This document shows, piece by piece, positions 53,860-64,000 of a DNA stretch of 64,000 nt (position 1 is its first letter; each line of letters opens with the position of its first letter). The position numbers were made by a program, and so were the translations under genes. This DNA comes from Leguminivora glycinivorella (lineage: Eukaryota; Arthropoda; Insecta; Lepidoptera; Tortricidae): the NCBI RefSeq assembly GCF_023078275.1, contig NC_062978.1:21785883-21849882 (forward strand), in the 5' to 3' direction. The notes under the pieces were generated by a model. It made no database searches. It had not been told where the DNA came from and worked only from the letters and a program-made list of their open reading frames with translations.

Positions 53860-54419
53860 AAAGTAAAATCAAGTAATCGTGTAATCCGGAATCGATTACG
53901 ATTTCCCCATCTCTGGGTTTAGTTATATGGTTCATTGGTACTGGTGACCACCATCTGGCTCCATCATCAGACCCTGAGTACCACCTCTTGTCAAAGGTCT
54001 TGTTAAGACGAACCCAACGAGCCTAAACACGAAGTCGTTTACTTACATGGTTCACTGGTACTGGTGACCACCTTCTGGCTCCATCATCAGATCCCGAGTA
54101 CCATCTTGATGTGTCTTATCATCTTGACCGTATTGTAATTTTCACATTTTTATCATCACAACGTTGTAATACTTTAACATTCAAACATAACAAAGTATTA
54201 CAAAAGCAAATATTACGGATCTAGGATCAAATTCGTTGGTCGCTGTTTACACACACACAATGCGAGGATAGCCCGTGTAGAAACAAGGCGTCCGACCCAC
54301 ACAACAATAAATATTCTCGACGTTTGCGATGAAAACTCGGAGACCAAAGCGACATACGTCTTACCTGCTCGAGCTCCGGCGCGGCACTGAAATCGCAGGC
54401 GTCCGTCGCCGGTAAAATA

Positions 54420-54985
54420 GCGACAGGAAGGCTAGTTTTCAAAAAATTGTCAAAAAATCATGATAAAATATTATAACGACAAATGGATAACAGCAGTTTA
54501 AGCACATTGTGCAGATTATTTATATACTAAAATAACTTCGATAACATGTAGATTTTCGGAGAAATGATCACTTGTTTCGATGTATTTTCAAGACAAAATT
54601 GAGTTCGTTTTACTTTCAATTTCTCAATTTCAAAGGATTAAATGATAAATATTGTTTAATGGGCCTTAAGTACAAGATATTTGGAACTTAAATTTACCTC
54701 ATTTATGAGAGTGATCTTATCAAATTGTACATAATAAGAGCTCCGAATTCTGTGCTTCACGCGGTTTTTCCTAAACGAGCATCAGAAAAACAATAATTAC
54801 TAATTGAAAAAGCTTTTTTTTTCATATGTTTTTTATTTAACCGACAGTTAATAAGATGTTCTAACTGAAACAAGTACTTTCACTGTCTTTTAGTATGAGT
54901 AAAGTGTACAATTTTGTCGATAAATATTGTGCATTTTACAATATATCGCCTTTTTTTGTCATAGCGCTCTTAAGTTTCATCTGCA
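54420..54985 (+). repeat. Interspersed repeat family A, locus 2
   Basis: Diverged copy of 4100-4690 in the same orientation. Both loci are followed by a family-B repeat, here after the first arm of the large inverted repeat. Confidence 0.65.
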
Positions 54986-55116
54986 ATAGGACAGATTTCC
55001 GTTTGAATTTCAGATAAAAACGTCCTTATTGCTCTTGAAGCATGTGAACCCACCCTTTTGTGATGGAAATTTGTCATTACAGATGCCGAGGAGTCTATTG
55101 ACATATACGCCTTGTA

Positions 55117-58100
55117 CTGGGGACGCTATTGCTATGTCTTGTATGGGAACCCTGCATTTTATGATTAAGCACTGAGACTTGGCACAGTTGTTCATTGGGT
55201 GGCCCTGAGTAGATAAAGATCGGGAGGCATCGAGAGCCCCCCTTAATTTAGGAGGGAGGAGGGGGGGAAGGCTGGCGCCTCCGCGCTTCCTTTGAAACCA
55301 TATTTCTCTAAAACTATACAAAATAGGGCATGCAATATATCATTTTCGGATAAATGAAGGACGAGGAATTCATTTTTGGAACAAAAAAATGTATTTTAGA
55401 ACAAAAATACAAAATAAAATGGGAAAATCTGAAAACGAGATTTTTTTTTATACATATTATTGCACATTTTATGAAAACTGTAATGGTTTTTTCTAAATAA
55501 AAAATATTATTTAATAGCTACATTTATCTAGTTTTAGAAAATGTATAATTTGTTGTAGAAATATATTATAGGATGAGTGATAAAAAATAATTTACATCGC
55601 CCGATAGGGTGATTTGAATGCTCATTTCAATAAGTTTTGTCAATGATTTCAGGTATAATCACTATTTTTAACACACGAAAGCCGTAATCATTGTAGTTTA
55701 TGGCTATTTTAGTGATTAATGTACTTAAAATAAAAATAAATACAAAAATTTTAAAAAAATATTAAAAATGTGATATTTTTTTTTAACATTATCCTATTTT
55801 GTTCTTTCTACACAATATATATCTAAAAGCAATAAATATCAATAAAAAGCCACATTTATACAGTTTATAAAAATATATAGTTTGTTATATAAATATATTA
55901 CGAAACGCGAGATAAAAAATAATGAAAGTGACGTGGCAGGGCGATCTTGATGTACGGTACAGGTCAGCTTGTATGATTCGATGAGGTGAGGTAAAGGTAC
56001 TCAAAGCTCTCAAAAAGTGTAGTTATTTAGAGTACTTCAAATTAAACAACATACTCCTATATAGTCTGAATTTAACTATTTATATTACATGAAATGATCG
56101 ATTGATATGATAGGTCAGATATATACATCTGATCCTAATACATACATCTTGTGAAATAGTAGTTATCTATATGATTTGCATAATTTATGGATAATTCTTA
56201 CTTGACATATTTATTATTCCAGATCTGCGTCCTGTACTTTGGTTAACGAGTGCCGAAAATAGTTATTAACCAAAAAAGACCGCCAAATTAACAGCATTTC
56301 ACCGACAAAAGCTGCCTTGCACCATTTTTGTAAGGGTTATAGGTATATCAAGGTGTCCATGTATGGGGTCAACTAAACCCAATTCAAAATTTGCCATTAT
56401 TTTCTACTTGTGGCTGGACGAAAGTCTGTAACAATTGGGATTTGGGAGCCTACTTGCCCGCAACGTTGCCTGTTGCTGCAGAAACATGCCTCGAAATTGT
56501 CGGTTGCAGGTGTAATAAAAAACAGTGCCGCGTAAGGTGCAACCGTAAAAAAATACTTTTTTCCCCTCACTAGCTCGGAAACACGTGTTTTGTCCTTTAA
56601 TACCAGCGGGTAAAAACGCATTTTATCCACTAGTGGGTAAAGTAATTTGACCTTGAATAAAGTCAAAATAACTGCTTTAAAAGTGATAAAAGTAGGTGAA
56701 TCTAGTAATAAAGATGATTTACCACCTGTGGAACTATTAGAAGCAGTGATAAACGCATTTTTTGCGTTGTAGTTTCCTCGCTATAGTGAGGGGAAAAGTT
56801 TTGTGTTACACTCGGGTGCAAATGTATTTTACTTCTCGTGTGTTAAAAAACTCGCAAGTTCAGGATTCTATTCTCGAACCACTCGCTTCGCTCGTGGTTC
56901 AACTGTAGAATCCTTTCACTTGCTCGTTTTTCACTTCCACACTCGGCGTTAAAATACAACTTTGCCCCCTTGTATAACAAATAACTATTAAATTAAATGT
57001 TCGGAGCTGATGTGCTTATGCAGTGGATGTTGTGATATATACATAATTAAATTCAGACTATTCATGTAGTTTTATTTGAATAACTCAAAATAGCTACACT
57101 TTTTGAGAGCCTTGAGTACTAGCCCCGATACACATGTTTTCGTCTAGTCAGACCATTTTTTGAGGTTCTCCTTTGTACAAAAGCAATGTCTTAGTTCAAA
57201 AATCATTAATGTTTAATGCTAATACGAATCTAGTTTATTTTTTATGGCACTATTGCGCAATAACTAACTATCATTGATACTGAAAGGAAGAATATGACGA
57301 TTTTTATTTTATCTTTTATGGATGGGTAAAACCGATTTAAGGGGGCCCAAAGGAAGTAACTAAATTCTGCTAGTAAACTAAAAAATCTTCAAGTCTATGC
57401 ATGCAGAACTGCTTTAGGAGAGGAGAACGTGATTAAGACATTTTTTTGCAATATAAGTCACATGCAATTTTATTTTACAATCAAAATAAACTATATTATA
57501 GGACTTTTACAATTTTCTGTACTGGGTCGTGATATACCTACATGTGTAAACGTTATTAGAATAAGTATATTTCTGTATTACTAGACGAACTCCACTGCAT
57601 AGCGGGTAGTACCTTTACCTCACCTCATCGAATAATGCAACGTAAGATGTACATTAAAATTTTCATTTTCATTATTTTTTATCTCGCGTTTCGTAATATA
57701 TTTATATAACAAACTATATATTTTTATAAACTGTATAAATGTGGCTTTTTATTGATATTTATTGCTTTTAGATATATATTGTGTAGAAAGAACAAAATAG
57801 GATAATGTTAAAAAAAAATATCACATTTTGAATATTTTTAAAAAATTTTGTATTTTTTTTTATTTTAAGTACATTAATCACTAAAATAGCCATAAACTAC
57901 AATGATTACGGCTTTCGTGTGTTAAAAATAGTGATTATACCTGAAATCATTGACAAAACTTATTGAAATGAGCATTCAAATCACCCTATCGGGCGATGTA
58001 AATTATTTTTTATCACTCGTCCTTTAATATATTTCTATAACAAATTATACATTTTCTGAAACTAGATAAATGTAGCTATTAAATAATATTTTTTATTTAG

Positions 58101-58462
58101 AAAAAACCATTACAGTTTTCATAAAATGTGCAATAATATGTATAAAAAAAAATCTCGTTTTCAGATTTTCCCATTTTATTTTGTATTTTTGTTCTAAAAT
58201 ACATTTTTTTTGTTCCAAAAATGAATTCCTCGTCCTTCATTTATCCGAAAATGATATATCGCATGCCCTATTTTGTATAGTTTAAGAGAAATATGGTTTC
58301 AAAGGAAGCGCGGCGGCGCCAGCCTTCCCCCCTCTTCCCTCCTAAATTAAGGGGGGCTCTCAATGCCTCCCGATCTTTATCTACTCAGGGCCACCCAAGG
58401 AACAACCTGTGCCAAGTCTCAGTGCTTAATCATAAAATGCAGGGTGTTGTGCAATAGCGTCC
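55117..58462. mobile_element. 3.3-kb inverted repeat (second fold-back structure)
   Basis: Arm 1 is 55117-56075 and arm 2 is about 57045-58462 reversed. Shared landmarks include GGGGACGCTATTG, GATAAAGATCGGGAGGC, ATCATTTTCGGATAAATGAA, ACGCGAGATAAAAAATAAT and TACACTTTTTGAGAGC. Arm 2 carries an extra 480 bp at about 57122-57603. The loop (56076-57044) holds a family-B repeat. Arm identity is high over hundreds of bases. No transposase is visible. The ORFs near 55010-55321 and 58363-58764 are mirror images of arm sequence. Confidence 0.8.
56559..56989 (+). repeat. Interspersed repeat family B, copy in the inverted-repeat loop
   Basis: Nearly identical to 4767-5198 (a few substitutions and one short indel). 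It was inserted into, or is carried by, the spacer of the 3.3-kb inverted repeat. Confidence 0.9.
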
Positions 58463-61400
58463 CCAGTATTGATAAAAGCGATAAAAAATTAGGTGATGAA
58501 ATTCAAACGACGACGTCTAATTATGAAGCTATGTGGAAATTAATTTACGATAAATACCTAATTACGATGGCAGTTCGATCGCTGGCAGTAATGAGAGGGC
58601 AGCTGCAACGCTGCGGGGGAGAAATGTCACAGCCCCACTTACCATGCGAACGGGACAATGAATCCCTCCTATACTCTCATTGTATTATTTACTCTGAGGG
58701 TCCAAATAGCAATGTTTGTCCCTATCATTCAGTCTCTGAATTAAATCTCTTTAATTATAACTGAACTTGAAACAGGTCCACATTATGACAATACCAAACA
58801 AAAAACAAATATTTAGACCACCAGCGCATGACGATGATAAATCGTCGACATGGTTTTGCTCATTATAAAACATTTAACAACGTCCTCGTAACTTTTTTTA
58901 AAAACGGTAACAATTGAATAGAAAGGAAAAAGCGTGTATAGATGGCGATAAGTATCTATCAATTATCTATGAAAGTCCTCACAGAATGCAGCTTGCCGTG
59001 AAAAAGAGGCGCAATTGGTCAACTGATATGTGATGTCCCTATCCGGTGAACTAAGTGTCGATATTAGATTTATCGTTTGCCCACGATTGCATAATCGAGG
59101 CGCCTGCAACCGACTCGTTCGATATTTCATACGAACATTTCGATTTTATACATGTTTTTGTGTCTGCATTAATATGCATTCGAGGCGCGTGCCGGCGGTC
59201 AGCTGTTTCTTCTATGCGGCTGCAAGCTGCGCGCCGTATATGGAAACCAGTACCCAGTCGCGCTGGATGGATTACACCGATTACGCCGCAATTATCCGCG
59301 CCCACCGGCCTACGTAACTACGGATCACTTTCGCGATCTTTGTTCGACGACATTGACCTTGCCAATCGTGACTTATGTAAGACGAATTTCGGCGTTCATG
59401 TGTCATTGCCAATGCCGTTCAGATTATTTTTACCCGCGTTTACATAGTCACGCTTGTCCTAGTTATACGAATGTAACCGCTGCTGTATTCTTAGTACTGT
59501 TTAGTGTAAACGGATGCTAACAGCATTGGTATGACTCGGACGCAACGCGATATTCGCATGCGCAGTGCGAGCGTTTTTATCGTCCCCCCCGACTCTGCAG
59601 ATGGCATACGCGATGGAGGTTTTTGCCGACGCTGCATCCAGCTACACGTCTCGACCACCAGTTATTTCGCCGACCCACGGTCTCGAGGAATTCTTTCTTG
59701 CGCATTGCAGTTATAAGTATTTCAAAATCTTGTTGGACTTTATTCAAAATGAAGCAGTTATAAATCTCGCCTACGCTTGCGAGTCAAATTGGTTTCTCAA
59801 ACAGTAGCCCTTAATAAATTGACTCTTATTGCCTGTATTGTAAGGTGAACTCTTGATGTCCGTATTACCTTATTCCGAACAATAGTTATGCGTAAGTCAT
59901 AAGTTAGTAAGAAACAAGCGCCGCATGGGTCCGTTCCTGGGATTATCTAGCCGGGGTTCTCCGCTTACCATGCTTGCACATACAATACTGATTGTGTGAT
60001 AATCGCGCACGAGTATACTGTTTGAATATATAAATACACAATTACAATGTAATTATGTTTAATACGTGTTTATTTATGTTTGGTCTAGAATTACTTAACT
60101 GTACACTACGTCTTATTAGTCAGGGGTTTTTCATTAAGTTAATGAATGTGGTTAATCTTGGCAAGTACCGCTTATACGTAGAGCTAATATGTTATCGCAA
60201 CATGTAGCCCAACCGCATTCGCTCCAAGCTGGCACGACTTGACACTATCTTTATTTGCATGTGACCTATCAAGTGGCAGCTGCGTCACACCCTTCAGATA
60301 TCTGCATCAGTAATTTGCCAATGCCTGGAGTGGTGTTTAGGAAACACAGGTAGCTCGTACTCGAGACGTCTCGCCGCAAGCCCCGCGGCGGCCCTCGTGG
60401 GTGGCGGTGGCAGTGGCCGACTCATGCTTACGCTTCGCTGGCTTCTGCTTTAACTTACGCGATATCCATAATTTACCTCTAAAGAAAATATCTAAACAAC
60501 ACTACATCTACAAACACAAACGCACATTATTATAATACTCAGGCTCGCAACCTGGAAACATTTCATGCGTCGCACTTATTTACCCGCGCCTTCTCGCCTT
60601 ATACAGCCATCCGATCTTCGCCGCGAACCATATTTGCTAGTTCAATATAGCAGAAATACTTGAAATGGGTTCGATAGGTTTTTCTGACAGATATGCCCTC
60701 TTGTCTCGTAACTGAGCACGTAGTTAAAGTCCATGCCAAGATTTACGCCCCACAATTAGACGGGAAAAACTGATGCTTTGCTGTTGTCGGATGGAATTGA
60801 AAACATGAGCCAATTACAGAAAGTAGTAAAAAGTGGAATTTGTATTATGGTTCTCCAGAGCGCGTGCGGGCTTTCGTCTGGGGTACGTATTTGGTGCGGA
60901 GTAACGCTACAAATTAAGAGTTATATGTATGGTCAGGATCAGCAAAAAGGCGTGGGTTTTATATAGCATGACTACCAAGCCACCAACACTTTTCTTATCA
61001 AGAAGAAGAAAAATTTTCGTCGCTTTGCTTGCTTCCTAAAGCGGAAAATCTAAGAAAATAACGTAGTATTAACTGCTACAACGAATACCAGAAAATCGAG
61101 TGCGATCTATACAGCTGAGTCGATATTATCATTATCATGTATGTTAAACTATTATGTTTAGTTAATGGAATTGTAATATTTATGAGCTCATAAAGCATAC
61201 TTGTTTAAGACTTCGTTAACATCATTATTGATAAATGCGTTTAAGCGTGTCTTCATTAACTTGAGTTTATAAGGTACACTAAACCGCCTGTGGTGACTTA
61301 AGCCGAGCTCGGGAAACATGCCGTTCTCAAGCAAAAGGTAACCATTTTTTCGCTGAAGCATAAGAGACGCTCTAACAAGTATAATTCGTAAAATTACACG

Positions 61401-64000
61401 AGCAATTTTCGTCCTTATGGTTAGCGGCAAAAATGGGACCTTTTACTTTAGTCGTCTCATATTAATATCTAAAGTGCATGCACACAACAGACTTGGACAT
61501 TAAAGAAGCCCTGCTGTTAAGATGCTTAAGAACCACTTTGGTCTACTTGTCTAATAGTTTGCGCTTAGTGTAATACCCAGACTAGTGTTTTCCTTTAGTT
61601 TATATCTTCGATTTTCTTTAGTCCGTCTGCTAACTTCACTACACTAGCTTTATTTTCTTTTATAAAGGATCTTCTGTTATAAGTATCAAGATATCGGAAA
61701 ATAAAGAGAACACTTGAGAACGTCTTGATCTCGCTTGTTGTGCCGACTTGCGAATTATTTACGTTTTTATCGACACGGAATTATCATCGTAATTAACGCT
61801 CTGACAGTATAAAATGACAACGATCTTCGGCACCACATATCTCACACCTGCCCACAGATATCGCCGCCGGTATATATCATAAACGTAAAGCTTTGTCGGA
61901 ATACCCCATACAAATCTCCAATGTTACACACATCGCATTTTACACTTAAACATACAGTCAATTAAATATGAATTGCCGAAGCAGCCATAATTCGGCAAAA
62001 GCTGCAAAAAGCGGTCATGCGCTTCGATAAAATGTTGCACATTTAATGATCCCGGTGGTTGATCGCTTTGGTCATGTGCTTTGGACAAGTTTAAGGCTGG
62101 ATAATTCGCCGTCGCTTCACTTGACGACCAATTAACTACAATATCCTTGAAGACTTTGTCCCAGTAAGAGTTGATTGAAGGATAAGATCAGCAATTCAAG
62201 AACATAACATTTAATAACGCAAATTGTTACAAATTGACTTTTAAAGCCAAAACTGACTGCAATATTGACACACAACAGCGCCTTTTTGTCAATTTGTAAA
62301 GCGGAAACCAAATCCTAACTAAACGGCGTGTCTGAATTGTTAGTAAGCACCCAAATTTGTTGTAAAGATATGAATCGCGCCGCGAGTTGGAAGCGATTTG
62401 GCCTGACATGGAAGAAATTTTGATCCGCGGCTCACGCGAGGGAGCAGGCACTGAAGCCCTAGGGCTGCTCCGGCCCTCTGCTTTATGCATAGTTCATTTA
62501 AATAATGTACGCCAAATTAGATGTCTGCATGTGTGTGCTTTAATTATTAAAGCTGCATTTATTATATAATTTATTATTAATAGCTTTACTAATCCCTGTT
62601 TGTTATGCACAATGGATGTAGTTGTGAAAACTACTAGATAACGCGTCCGTCTCTATAATATTTTCATCATATGCTTTCAAGTTTTTTTCAAGCAGCCTAC
62701 GGTCACATAGGGTAATATCAAAGTTATCATCCGTTTCCATAAATGAGGTGCTGCGTACTGTAAGCGTTTTTCTGATACCTTCCTGTCACTTTTTAGCAAA
62801 CATTAATGCGGCTAATGTTCGGTAAGGAAATCGCGTAATGGCCCAAGAAAAACTGGCAAGGTCGCGCGAATCGTGTGCGTGCCCTAGCGAGCCCAGACTC
62901 GGGAGCAACCTCGCACTCCCCAACGGGCAACATTTAGACGGAATTAAGTGCACTTAATCGCCGGCCCAGGCGCTCGGGGGAAGCACAATTTGACTCCACT
63001 GAGCCCGCATTTATAATACACTTTTTATTATGCCTGTTTCGTGCTAAATTTTCGTTAAACCGTGCTTGCCACCGCGGCCTGTCGGGCATATTGTAGTTTT
63101 TCAGACCCTACATGTTTTAAATGGAATCTAACTTTCCGTCAGAATAATTTACCGCTTCCTGAGTTATTCCTTATTTAGTATATTTAATATGTTAGCGCAT
63201 TTTAGAAATGTTATTGCGAATTTCAAGAATGTCAGACATGATAATTACTGCTACATTGCAAGTTAGCAATTTGCTTTTGCCGCGGATAATTCTGCGGTAT
63301 ATTTATATAAATAGCAGTTGGTGCATTCGTTCACCAAAACATCTGCTGTTTACTTGTGCTTGAAATTAAGTATTTTAATAAAAAGCATATTTTTCGCGTA
63401 AATGTGCCTCAATGTACGATATTTATTGGTTTATAAAACTTGAGTAGTCCAATATTTATTTTCTGCCGACTTCTACCGAGTCACCTCAGTTTTACGTAGG
63501 TATAAAAGAAATAAGTAAACCTAACTTTTTGTATTTCTTAATGAAGTATAACATTCCACTTTTTATTAACTGCTGACTGTATTTGTGTCCTTAAATTGCG
63601 TGTGTAATATATAAATATCTATTATTTTATGCAATACGTAGGTACTTTATTTAAGTTAACATTAGCTAATCGTATAAAATATCAGTCATTGCTAGTCTAG
63701 GTGCCTAATTGAAACATTAACATTTATAACTGTGTGAATTGCTTGATTAATTCGCAGCGTCGATGTTAAATAAAGCATCACCATTATCATGAACGTGCGA
63801 TCGTATAAACAGTTACAGCATTTTTAAATTTTCATTCCTTTCCGTTCGTTCACGATATGGAAATGAAAATGTCGGAGTGATACGCGAAATCTGAATTGGT
63901 TTCATTAACGCGACCGTTGTTTATTTTCAATAACACTTAACGAACCGCGTATGTCATAACAGTTGCATCGACTTTCTCGTTTCCGACACGGCTGACGCCC
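58463..64000. other. Non-coding remainder with GC-richer islands
   Basis: I see no supported exon, RNA gene or transposon end. The stretches 59030-59450, 60340-60470, 62380-62490 and 62820-63030 are GC-richer and unique in the window. They may be regulatory islands of the intron or of a neighbouring gene. The ORFs at 59030-59447 overlap in three frames, which argues against coding. Confidence 0.35.
62943..62958. promoter_or_regulatory. 16-bp perfect palindrome containing paired NK2-type sites
   Basis: ATTAAGTGCACTTAAT reads the same on both strands and contains TTAAGTG twice in opposite orientation, the core recognised by NK2-class homeodomain proteins. It lies in the GC-richer island 62820-63030. 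Functional role is an inference. Confidence 0.4.

Larger units (their letters stand above)
50990..54220. mobile_element. Fold-back element with tandem-repeat arms
   Basis: The outer flanks are inverted copies: TATTTGCTTTTGT at about 51023 and ACAAAAGCAAATA at about 54201. A GATGATGGAGCCAGATGGTG block at about 51115-51135 has two inverted partners near 53950-53970 and 54070-54090. Inside lie two arrays of a 100-bp monomer in opposite orientation. Arms built of tandem subrepeats are the hallmark of Foldback-type transposons, although no target duplication was identified. No transposase frame is present. Confidence 0.7.

Noticed and set aside
58363..58764. 133-codon ORF
   Set aside because: Its first part mirrors the opposite arm of the 3.3-kb inverted repeat and no domain is recognisable.
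59030..59447. Overlapping ORFs in three frames
   Set aside because: Simultaneous open frames on both strands without any domain or splice support reflect base composition, not coding.

Overview
The window is nuclear DNA of an insect, most likely a moth or butterfly (Lepidoptera). The evidence is an AT-rich eukaryotic background, a spliced exon with a GC-rich promoter, CR1/Jockey-type LINEs, a CsRn1/Kabuki-like Gypsy element, dense TTA-, TA- and 8-bp-TSD MITEs, and several interspersed repeats I recognise as typical of lepidopteran genomes. There is no operon-like organisation, rRNA, CRISPR array or bacterial gene.

Region 1 (1-24.6 kb) is a nest of transposable elements. It opens with a 414-bp segment present twice and identical (1-1554 and 4270-4683). 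The first copy is interrupted by a 1138-bp TA-flanked DNA transposon. A truncated CR1 LINE (1555-2850, minus) and unclassified repeats follow. From 6232 to 22783 lies one Gypsy provirus with 231-bp LTRs that are identical and flanked by TAGG. Its 5' LTR is split by a CR1 LINE with two open ORFs (6351-11841, minus). Its leader is split by an RNase H-bearing LINE (12287-18000, plus; ORF1 open, ORF2 frameshifted), which ends in poly(A) and is flanked by an 11-bp target duplication. Gag and pol of the provirus are open.

Region 2 (25-33 kb) holds the only host gene material I can support. A GC-rich promoter precedes a 105-codon first coding exon (25634-25947) ending at a GTGAGT donor. A second GC-rich start exon (32247-32323) ends at a GTATGT donor in the same phase. 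Both look like alternative first exons of one plus-strand gene whose remaining exons lie beyond the window. I cannot name the gene.

Region 3 (33-50 kb) is AT-rich, probably intronic. It carries MITEs with clear terminal repeats and a 5'-truncated LINE (42.3-45.4 kb) interrupted in frame by a 1079-bp insertion with an 8-bp duplication. A few less AT-rich unique stretches could be conserved regulatory DNA.

Region 4 (50-58.5 kb) contains two large fold-back structures. One has arms built from head-to-head arrays of a 100-bp monomer (about 11 and 13 copies). The other is a 3.3-kb inverted repeat with a repeat lodged in its loop. The remainder to 64 kb is AT-rich sequence with scattered GC-richer islands and no gene I can support.
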